A DNA stretch of 11,998 bases from Candidatus Wolframiiraptor sp. GTDB lineage: Archaea > Thermoproteota > Nitrososphaeria_A > Caldarchaeales > Wolframiiraptoraceae. The position numbers and the translations under genes are program-made. Numbering within the stretch: position 1 is the stretch's first letter; every line of letters begins with the position of its first letter. The notes beneath the pieces were generated by a model. That model made no database searches and had not been told where the DNA came from. It worked only from the letters and a program-made list of their open reading frames with translations. The DNA is taken from the NCBI GenBank assembly GCA_003660635.1, contig QMUP01000012.1, positions 1-11,998 on the forward strand, written 5' to 3'. Positions 6,685 through 11,998 of this stretch are shown piece after piece.

Positions 6685-7104
6685 TTATGGAATTAAGACA
6701 GCTGCTGGATAAGTCTTACCACTAGCAGTATGAACAGCGATTTCTAAAGTGGTTCCTGAATATCCTCCCGCGATCTTTATGGTTAAGGTCTGGCTGCTAC
6801 CCGTAGGTAACGATATTGGTGGACTAGGTGATACACTCTGACAGATGCTACTGGAATTGCATGGAATTCCATTCACGAAAATATTGTCTATTGTTGTTGG
6901 CGATGATCCTGTATTTTTCACTTGTAACGTGACATCAGTCGCATTAGTGGCATATGCTGCTACAATTTCGATTTTTTCGAATCTTGTGAATACTCCGACG
7001 AGTCCTGTTGCCCAGAAGGCTACGGCGATGGCGATTACGATGGCGATTGCTACTAGGATTACCGTTGCCATTACGGGGCTTATGCCCGCTTTCCCCCTAT
7101 TCAT
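6685..7104 (-). CDS. Type IV pilin-like protein with class III signal peptide
   Basis: This is a probable subunit of an archaeal type IV pilus or pseudopilus. The N-terminus MNRGKAG then ISPVMATVILVAIAIVIAI is the standard archaeal pilin/archaellin class III signal: a basic start, cleavage expected after Gly7 by a PibD/FlaK-type peptidase, then a hydrophobic helix (8-38) that would form the filament core. The mature domain is beta-rich with TDVTLQVKNTGSSPTTIDNIFVNG, typical of archaeal pilins. Cys82 and Cys88 could form a disulfide, and N54-A-T and N83-S-S are N-glycosylation sequons. The 139-codon length is normal. The gene lies 93 nt after the FlaJ-like gene on the same strand with its own promoter, and appears more AT-rich than its neighbours, as surface proteins often are. 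A role as adhesin subunit rather than major pilin is possible. Confidence 0.88.
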   Translation of the reverse strand: MNRGKAGISPVMATVILVAIAIVIAIAVAFWATGLVGVFTRFEKIEIVAAYATNATDVTLQVKNTGSSPTTIDNIFVNGIPCNSSSICQSVSPSPPISLPTGSSQTLTIKIAGGYSGTTLEIAVHTASGKTYPAAVLIP

Positions 7105-7123
7105 ATCAAAAATTTATTTCGGG

Positions 7124-7132
7124 TTAAATAAA
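7124..7132 (-). promoter_or_regulatory. TATA box of the pilin gene (leaderless)
   Basis: On the minus strand TTTATTTAA is centred about 24 nt before the ATG at 7104, placing the transcript start at or beside the ATG. No Shine-Dalgarno sequence is present. A separate strong promoter would let the pilin be made in excess of the motor proteins encoded upstream. Confidence 0.6.
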
Positions 7133-7197
7133 AGGGTTCACCGGAAATTCACATTTTTGCAAATTAAATGTGTTTGTAATTTTGGCCATTTTGTTGA

Positions 7198-8958
7198 TTA
7201 GGCTGGAGTGGGCATGGTGATTACTTGGATGCTCAGGGTTCCGGAGAGCCAGATCGCTATCATGGTGATTATCGACATTATTACGGCGTGTTTGAAGCCG
7301 GCCGCGATCGTTCCCTCGGAGATCTTCCCGGCGACTAGGCCGCTTATTATCGCTATGAGGACGACTGGTGGGAGGAATGTGTGGACGAATTCGGGGATCG
7401 AGATGTAGATTCTGGCCAGCCCGAGGAGTCCCTTCATGAACACTATTAGGATAACTATCACGAAGACGAGCATGACCGCTGAGAGATAGGGTATCAAAAT
7501 CAACGGTTTGAGCGTGGCCCTCTTCTCCCGCTCCATCTCCTCGAGGTTCTCCATGAACGTGGCCAAAGTGTCCAGCGTCTCAGGCGCTCCTCCTCCGACG
7601 TCGATCGAGTCTATTAGGATGAACATTCCCGCTCTCGCGAGCCACCCATAGACCCTCCTCTCGAAGTCCCTGTAGATCTTCCTGAGGGATACCCCCCAGC
7701 CTATCTGCTTGCTCATGAGTTTCAAGTGCTTCGTGAAGGCCCCGTAATCCCTATCCGAGAGAATTCTCATGCACTTCTCCGGGCTCATCCCAGTCTTCCT
7801 AGTCTCGGTGAGGTCTCTCAGAAATCTCGTTAAGCCGTGGAGGATCGCGACGTTTTCTTTTCCATATTTCTCCCAGGCCACCGCTCCCGGGATGAATATT
7901 ATTATGAATGCGAGGCAGAGGGCGATCGAGGTCTCATAACCCATCTCCAGCCCCATCATGTCCCTGAGTTTGACTATGAGGTCTGTCGTGAAGTTGAATG
8001 GTGAGACGTAGCGCAGGGGCTCCGCGTAGAAGGGAACCACGAAGAGCACGAAGAACGTCAAGCCGGCTGGAAGCCCTGCTAGGAATGCCTTGAATGGCCG
8101 TTTATCTGTGAAGGGGTATTTGGGCTGGGTGATGTCGCTTAGGTAGATGAATGAGCCCGCTATGAGGGGCATGATGAGATATGAGAAGACGATGAATTGG
8201 CTGGCGGGAAAGGTGAAGTATTCGGATGGGAGGGCCCTCGAGACGATGTAGATTATATAGAGGACGAGGGAGAGCATCATAACCGCCGCCGCATAGGCCT
8301 CCATCAGCATCCCAAGCCTCTCCCCGACGATCTTCATGCTCGCCGTCCTGCTCTCGAAGATCATCTCCGTCTTCCTGATCAAGAAGTGGACTACATCACC
8401 ACCGCTCCTCAGCGTCGAGACATATCCCAGCAAGAGATCCCTGTATTCCTTAGAGGGAACGTTCTTAGCCATGGCCTCGATCGCCGTGATCGGGTCCTCT
8501 CCAGCCGCCTCCACCTTTATGTTGGCCACCCGCGCGATCTTCGCGAGGTTCGGCATGAGCTCGCCTTTGGCAAGCCTCCTCAAGCTCATGTAGGGTGGAA
8601 CTCCCCCGGTTGCCATCACCGCGAGATAGGTGGCCGCGTAGGGGACCTCGCTCTCGAAGACTGAGGAAAGGGATGCTGCCTGGGTATATGGATATGCTAT
8701 ACCGAGGAGGAGGACTATGAGCGGGCCTATGAGCGGGAGAAGCGATAGAAGACTCTGGGTTATGAGATATAGAATCAGGGCGAGCGGCGCGCAGATCAGA
8801 GCCGCGATGAATGTTAGTCCCGCGATGGTTGAGGCATAGGCGGGCGGATAAATCCTTATACACGCGCTCTCGAGTTTCGACTCTATTCCCGGGAAAATCT
8901 TGAGAAGTAATGACCCCAACCCCCTGAAGTTCGCGTAGAAGAACCCGATGACGCCCAT
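7198..8958 (-). CDS. Type IV pilus/archaellum-like membrane platform protein (FlaJ/TadC, T2SSF family)
   Basis: This polytopic protein should sit in the cytoplasmic membrane as the platform on which the ATPase works to extract pilins into the filament. The 586 residues contain two copies of the T2SSF helical domain, roughly 105-235 (FESEVPYAATYLAVMATGGVP, with its partner RSGGDVV) and 370-500 (ILHGLTRFLRDLTETRKTGMSP, with its partner DVGGGAPETL). Likely membrane helices lie near 44-90 (two), 220-240, 255-275, 290-310, 345-362, 488-510, 527-547 and 558-576. Duplicated domains and this length are usual for archaeal FlaJ/TadC-type proteins. ATG 8958 lies 3 nt after the GTPase stop codon, so the two are translated together. 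It is the last of four close-packed minus-strand genes and should partner the ATPase encoded divergently at 10615. Confidence 0.93.
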   Translation of the reverse strand: MGVIGFFYANFRGLGSLLLKIFPGIESKLESACIRIYPPAYASTIAGLTFIAALICAPLALILYLITQSLLSLLPLIGPLIVLLLGIAYPYTQAASLSSVFESEVPYAATYLAVMATGGVPPYMSLRRLAKGELMPNLAKIARVANIKVEAAGEDPITAIEAMAKNVPSKEYRDLLLGYVSTLRSGGDVVHFLIRKTEMIFESRTASMKIVGERLGMLMEAYAAAVMMLSLVLYIIYIVSRALPSEYFTFPASQFIVFSYLIMPLIAGSFIYLSDITQPKYPFTDKRPFKAFLAGLPAGLTFFVLFVVPFYAEPLRYVSPFNFTTDLIVKLRDMMGLEMGYETSIALCLAFIIIFIPGAVAWEKYGKENVAILHGLTRFLRDLTETRKTGMSPEKCMRILSDRDYGAFTKHLKLMSKQIGWGVSLRKIYRDFERRVYGWLARAGMFILIDSIDVGGGAPETLDTLATFMENLEEMEREKRATLKPLILIPYLSAVMLVFVIVILIVFMKGLLGLARIYISIPEFVHTFLPPVVLIAIISGLVAGKISEGTIAAGFKHAVIMSIITMIAIWLSGTLSIQVITMPTPA

Positions 8959-8961
8959 TTC

Positions 8962-9492
8962 TCACAGCCTCTGCTTTCTATCCTCTATCAATTTAACCAC
9001 GGTCTTCACGACGTTTAATGCGCTCTCATAATCTCTTGCATCGACTTTCAGAATTGGAACGGAGTTGGGAACGCCTAAAGCCATTCTCGTTTCCCTTATT
9101 CCAAATCTGAATCCGGGTTTATCATATTTATTTAATGCGATCACGTGCGGTATTTCGGGGAGCATATTCCTAAAGAACCTGTATAGGTCCTCTGCTTCGT
9201 GTAACGCCTCAACGTCTCCGCTATCAATCACCAAGATGTATCCATTTAATCCCCTCGCGAGTATCTCCCACATGAAGAAAAACTCTCTTTGACCAGGGGT
9301 TCCGAAAAGCTTGATCTTTCGATCATTATAGGTTATTACACCAAAATCTAGGGCGACCGTTGTCTCGGTTTTGTCTCCGATGGGGTTTAAGAGCGGCTTA
9401 TCGGTGTCAAGATACTTTTCACAGAGTGTTCTGATGAAGGTCGTTTTCCCCGCGTTGAATGGGCCGGAGACTAGGATCTTGTAGGTCTTCAT
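8962..9492 (-). CDS. MglA-like small GTPase (COG2229-type)
   Basis: This is a Ras-like switch protein of the prokaryotic MglA/Arf-like group. Over 176 residues it shows G1 GPFNAGKT (10-17), a G2 threonine at 44 or 45, G3 as FGTPGQ (63-68), G4 NKYD (121-124) and a possible G5 at VDARD (150-154). The G3 aspartate of DxxG is replaced by glycine, which I recall as usual in COG2229 proteins and not as damage. In bacteria MglA-GTP marks a cell pole and recruits motility machines, and a Roadblock protein (MglB) stimulates its GTPase. Here the start codon overlaps the stop of a Roadblock gene by 4 nt (ATGA), and the platform gene follows after 3 nt. A role in switching or positioning a pilus motor is therefore inferred. 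No membrane segment or lipidation signal is seen. Confidence 0.93.
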   Translation of the reverse strand: MKTYKILVSGPFNAGKTTFIRTLCEKYLDTDKPLLNPIGDKTETTVALDFGVITYNDRKIKLFGTPGQREFFFMWEILARGLNGYILVIDSGDVEALHEAEDLYRFFRNMLPEIPHVIALNKYDKPGFRFGIRETRMALGVPNSVPILKVDARDYESALNVVKTVVKLIEDRKQRL

Positions 9493-9857
9493 TCTCCCCT
9501 CTCGGAGAGGTGAGCCTCGAGGATCATGTTGATCAACCCGAGATTTGGATGGGGCCGGGTCAAGCAGATCAGATAATTACCCTTGTAAAGTCTCATCAGG
9601 AGATATCTACCGCCTTCAAGCTGAATATCAACTTTCTTGTATCCCTTTGTGCTGAGGAGCTCTATCACGGCGGAAATTGCTCCACAAATGGCCGCGGTCG
9701 CAGCGCCGACGTATTCCGGATTAAATTCAAGTTCGCTGTTGTGAACGAGTGGTGTGCCATCTTCGGAGATAACCGCTATTGCCTCTATCCATCCCCGACT
9801 TCTATCCTTGATGGAATTTATCAGAAAAGTTAGCTCTTTCTCATTTGCCTTCATCAT
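9489..9857 (-). CDS. Roadblock/LC7-domain protein (MglB-like)
   Basis: The 122-residue protein consists almost wholly of one Roadblock/LC7 fold. It has the first helix (KELTFLINSIKDRSRGWIEA), strand and turn AIAVISEDGTPLVHN, the long central helix from about residue 47 to 70 (PEYVGAATAAICGAISAVIE), then KKVDIQLEGGRYLLMRLYKGNYLICL and a final helix. Such proteins dimerise and, in the MglB case, act as GTPase-activating partners of MglA-like GTPases. The start is one of two consecutive ATG codons (9857 or 9854). GGAGG lies 6 nt upstream of the first, inside the last codons of the preceding gene, which ends 2 nt away. The stop overlaps the GTPase start. Direct binding to that GTPase and to the membrane-bound Roadblock protein is the likely role, by analogy only. 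Confidence 0.9.
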   Translation of the reverse strand: MMKANEKELTFLINSIKDRSRGWIEAIAVISEDGTPLVHNSELEFNPEYVGAATAAICGAISAVIELLSTKGYKKVDIQLEGGRYLLMRLYKGNYLICLTRPHPNLGLINMILEAHLSERGE

Positions 9858-9859
9858 TT

Positions 9860-10528
9860 TTATCCTCCCATCACATCTGAAATGTAGATCTTCAATAGGT
9901 CGCGGACTTCCTCTATCTCGAGTTCGCTCCTACCGACTGTTAATGCGGAGAGCTCCATCTCCCCGACTTTTCCAAGCATTAGTATCATCGTTCTCCGTTC
10001 ATTCTCTATTGAGAGGCCCTTGAAGGATGAATCGAATTTCCTGATGACTGAGATGAAGTCGGCGAGAGATGCGGCGACGCGATCTTCCTCGCTCACATTA
10101 TGCGATTCTATCGGCATCCCGAGGGTGTTGAAGATTAGGATCGAATCCATCCCCATCATGGAAGCCAATTCTTCAAGTGATTCCAATCCAAGCACTCCCC
10201 CTCTTTTAGGCTTAATCTCAGGTACCTCCACCTCTTTCTTGGGTAACGGCTTTGGAGGAGGCGGGGGAAGAAGTTCAACCCTAGGTTCTTCCTTCACAGC
10301 TCTCTCCGGAGCCCTAGACCTAATCTCTACGGGTTTTTGTGGGATAGCTTCGGGAGCCCGTGCCGGGGCTCGAACTGGGGCTGGAGTCGGGATTTTCGCG
10401 GCCGCTTTCCTCGCGTAGATTAGGGCTACTATCGAGAAGATGAGTGCGATAAGTGAGATAGTTAGTGGGAGTAGGGGATTCACGAGAAGCGCCGTTAAAA
10501 CAGGGATAAAAGCGTCCATGCCATTCAT
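9860..10528 (-). CDS. Membrane-anchored Roadblock/LC7-domain protein with proline-rich linker
   Basis: The 222-residue protein has three parts. A transmembrane helix lies at about 16-39 (NPLLPLTISLIALIFSIVAL). A long low-complexity linker at about 41-110 is rich in Ala, Pro and Arg and includes LLPPPPPKPLPKK. A C-terminal Roadblock/LC7 domain begins near 115 with SLEELASMMGMDSILIFNT and has the central helix DRVAASLADFISVIRKF. The tether would hold the Roadblock domain in the cytoplasm at the membrane, where it could recruit the soluble Roadblock protein and the GTPase. It is the first gene of the four-gene minus-strand unit. ATG 10528 is listed. ATG 10519 (MDAFIPVL) fits the TATA box at 10546-10552 better for a leaderless start and loses only three residues. 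The architecture is clear; the function is inferred. Confidence 0.87.
   Translation of the reverse strand: MNGMDAFIPVLTALLVNPLLPLTISLIALIFSIVALIYARKAAAKIPTPAPVRAPARAPEAIPQKPVEIRSRAPERAVKEEPRVELLPPPPPKPLPKKEVEVPEIKPKRGGVLGLESLEELASMMGMDSILIFNTLGMPIESHNVSEEDRVAASLADFISVIRKFDSSFKGLSIENERRTMILMLGKVGEMELSALTVGRSELEIEEVRDLLKIYISDVMGG
9864..9868 (-). promoter_or_regulatory. Shine-Dalgarno site for the soluble Roadblock gene
   Basis: GGAGG on the minus strand lies 6 nt before ATG 9857 and within the final glycine codons of the membrane-anchored Roadblock gene, showing that the two are translated from one message. Confidence 0.75.
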
Positions 10529-10545
10529 AAGGAGTTTTCCAGAAG

Positions 10546-10552
10546 TTTATAT
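10546..10552 (-). promoter_or_regulatory. TATA box of the Roadblock-GTPase-platform operon
   Basis: On the minus strand ATATAAA is centred 21 nt from ATG 10528 and 30 nt from ATG 10519. A start at the usual 26 nt falls between them, so the message has no or almost no leader. No ribosome binding site is visible before either ATG. Confidence 0.6.
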
Positions 10553-10588
10553 CGTTTTCCGAAATACGTACTAACCAAGTTTTCCCGG

Positions 10589-10596
10589 CGTATATC
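10589..10596 (+). promoter_or_regulatory. TATA box of the divergent pilus ATPase gene
   Basis: GTATATCG lies about 23 nt upstream of ATG 10615, consistent with a leaderless transcript. It is only about 40 bp from the opposing TATA box at 10546-10552, so the two promoters may compete or be controlled together. Confidence 0.5.
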
Positions 10597-10614
10597 GTTA
10601 GATGGCCAAGGGTA

Positions 10615-11998
10615 ATGCCCGGTGGGGATAGCTATATATCTCCCCCAATCGGGAATTATCCTTGGGAAACCTTGAAAAAAGTAGCTGTTGAAGAGATTCC
10701 AAGCCTCTGGAAGGGTATAGAGGTCAAGCCTCTTCCAGAGGATTATCACGTTCTCGAGGAGTACTCGATTAGAGAAGATCTCGCGAAGGTGGTTATTGCC
10801 AGTCCCCCGGGATCCACTCTTGAACCGATGTATTTCGTTATAGAGGTTCCGCTCAGCCCTGAGGAGATTAAGATCTTAGAACAGTTGAAGGATATTCTTT
10901 CTAAGGAACTCGAGCCCCCGAAGGCGGGTGAAGAAGAAGACGCGAAACGCGTCCTGATAGAGACCGCTGATAAGCTGTTGAGGAAGTATGGTAAGGGCTT
11001 GGGAACAATTGACGAGGACTCGAAGAGGAAGCTCTTCTACTATCTCGAGAGGGATATGACGGGCTTCGGCCCGCTGAATGTGATCATGGAAGATTATAGA
11101 ATAGAGGACATCTCCTGTGATGGAGTGAGAGTCCCAATCTATGTCTGGCACAGGGACTACGAGAGCATGCCCACAAATATCATGTTCACCGATAGAGACG
11201 CCCTTGACGACTACATAATCCAACTCGCCCACAAATCCGAGAAACACATCTCATCCGCCTTCCCAATCCTAGACGCGATGATCTACGGCAAGCACAGGCT
11301 TGCTGCCACCTTCAGGGAGGAGGTCTCGCCTAAGGGGAGTACCTTCACGATCAGGAAGTTCAGGGAGAAGCCATTCAGCATAACCGAGCTGCTTAGAAGT
11401 AATCTATTGAACCCGGAGATGGCCGCGTACTTCTGGCTCCTAATAGAACATAAGGCGAACATCTTGATCGCGGGTGCGACCGGAAGCGGTAAGACGACGA
11501 TCCTCAACGCGCTCGCCTGCTTCATAAGACCTAGGATGAAGATCGTTACCTGCGAGGAGACGGCGGAGCTGAACATTCCGAGCGAGAACTGGGTCAGGTT
11601 CGTCACGAGGGAGAGCTACGGCCTCGGCTCCCTGAAGACCGGGGAGATAACGCTCTTCGACCTCGTCAGAACGAGCCTAAGATATAGACCCGACTACCTC
11701 GTTGTAGGAGAGGTCAGGGGAGAGGAGGCATTCGTCCTATTCCAGGCAATAGCAACCGGCCACGGAGGCCTCTCCACGATCCACGCGGAAAGCATCGAGA
11801 GCGTGATGAAGAGGCTCGTGAGCCCGCCGATGAACATTCCGCCGAGCCATATCCCGCTCCTCGATGCCGTCGCGTTAGTGGAGAGGGTTAGCCTGCCGAG
11901 GGCCTTCATGGGCAAGACCTTCGGGAGGAGGATCCGATACATCTGGGAGGTCGTGGACTATGGGCGATACGTCACGATAGCGGAGTGGGATCCCCTGA
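10615..11998 (+). CDS. Type IV pilus/secretion ATPase, GspE/VirB11/FlaI-like (3' end cut off)
   Basis: This is the hexameric cytoplasmic ATPase that drives pilin assembly or secretion. The 461 visible codons contain Walker A GATGSGKT (287-294), an Asp-box-like stretch VTCEETAELN (311-320), Walker B YLVVGEVRG (361-369, Glu366) and the His box GHGGLSTIHAES (382-393). Before the ATPase core lie about 130 residues specific to this subgroup, then an N-terminal half (about 135-280) with DMTGFGPLNVIM and the arginine-bearing HRLAATFREE. The frame is still open at the right edge, so it is partial and not stopped there: the terminal TGA lies in another frame. ATG 10615 is the only standard start after the in-frame stop at 10528. 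It diverges from the Roadblock-GTPase-platform operon and is the natural partner of that platform protein. Confidence 0.95.
   Translation, partial: MPGGDSYISPPIGNYPWETLKKVAVEEIPSLWKGIEVKPLPEDYHVLEEYSIREDLAKVVIASPPGSTLEPMYFVIEVPLSPEEIKILEQLKDILSKELEPPKAGEEEDAKRVLIETADKLLRKYGKGLGTIDEDSKRKLFYYLERDMTGFGPLNVIMEDYRIEDISCDGVRVPIYVWHRDYESMPTNIMFTDRDALDDYIIQLAHKSEKHISSAFPILDAMIYGKHRLAATFREEVSPKGSTFTIRKFREKPFSITELLRSNLLNPEMAAYFWLLIEHKANILIAGATGSGKTTILNALACFIRPRMKIVTCEETAELNIPSENWVRFVTRESYGLGSLKTGEITLFDLVRTSLRYRPDYLVVGEVRGEEAFVLFQAIATGHGGLSTIHAESIESVMKRLVSPPMNIPPSHIPLLDAVALVERVSLPRAFMGKTFGRRIRYIWEVVDYGRYVTIAEWDPL

Noticed and set aside
7018..7050. Short direct repeat of GGCGAT-type units in the pilin gene
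   Set aside because: It encodes the alternating Ala/Ile/Val of the pilin hydrophobic helix, so codon and residue repetition explains it.
8197..8965. Long open frames overlapping the platform gene on both strands (8197-8664 plus, 8465-8965 minus)
   Set aside because: Both are His/Arg/Pro-rich translations of a GC-richer membrane-protein gene in wrong frames; the 586-residue protein has clear family features.
11989..11998. Apparent TGA stop at the window's last bases for the pilus ATPase
   Set aside because: The ATPase frame reads GAT CCC CTG and then a single A; the TGA lies in another frame, so the gene continues beyond the window.

Overview
The window reads as archaeal chromosomal DNA, most likely from a thermophilic member of the TACK group; that placement is an inference and no finer assignment is made. 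The support is an archaeal translation and ribosome-assembly block (aIF1A, RIO1 kinase, two-KH Dim2/Pno1-like protein), a UPF0147 protein, TATA-like boxes about 20-30 nt from several start codons (leaderless or short-leader transcripts), frequent GTG/TTG starts, a class III signal-peptide pilin, and a well-formed archaeal C/D box guide RNA. No rRNA, tRNA, CRISPR array, insertion sequence or integrase was seen.

Layout. 1-2173: a sugar-type ABC transporter ATPase (minus strand, cut by the left edge) diverges from a PfkB-family kinase, suggesting uptake and phosphorylation of a sugar or nucleoside. 2288-3969: a UPF0147 protein, then three small same-strand genes: a soluble winged-helix protein, an unrecognised helical protein and a membrane-anchored winged-helix protein. 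3970-4137: a gap holding a C/D box sRNA whose D' guide fits a peptidyl-transferase-region segment of 23S rRNA. 4138-5943: aIF1A, RIO1 and the KH protein, all acting on the small ribosomal subunit. 6012-6401: a minimal nucleotidyltransferase with no visible HEPN partner. 6402-6684: AT-rich gap with no gene recognised.

6685-11998: a type IV pilus-like locus. On the minus strand, reading from the right, four tightly packed genes encode a membrane-anchored Roadblock/LC7 protein, a soluble Roadblock/LC7 protein, an MglA-like small GTPase and a FlaJ/TadC-like membrane platform. A single pilin follows, with its own probable leaderless promoter. Diverging from this operon on the plus strand is the secretion/pilus ATPase, cut by the right edge.

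The most interesting part is this pilus locus. A GTPase-Roadblock pair resembles the bacterial MglA-MglB switch that sets the polarity of type IV pili, and here it is translationally coupled to the pilus platform gene. A GTPase-controlled archaeal pilus or secretion motor is therefore a reasonable hypothesis. The ribosome block and the guide RNA beside it form a second coherent theme, ribosome maturation.
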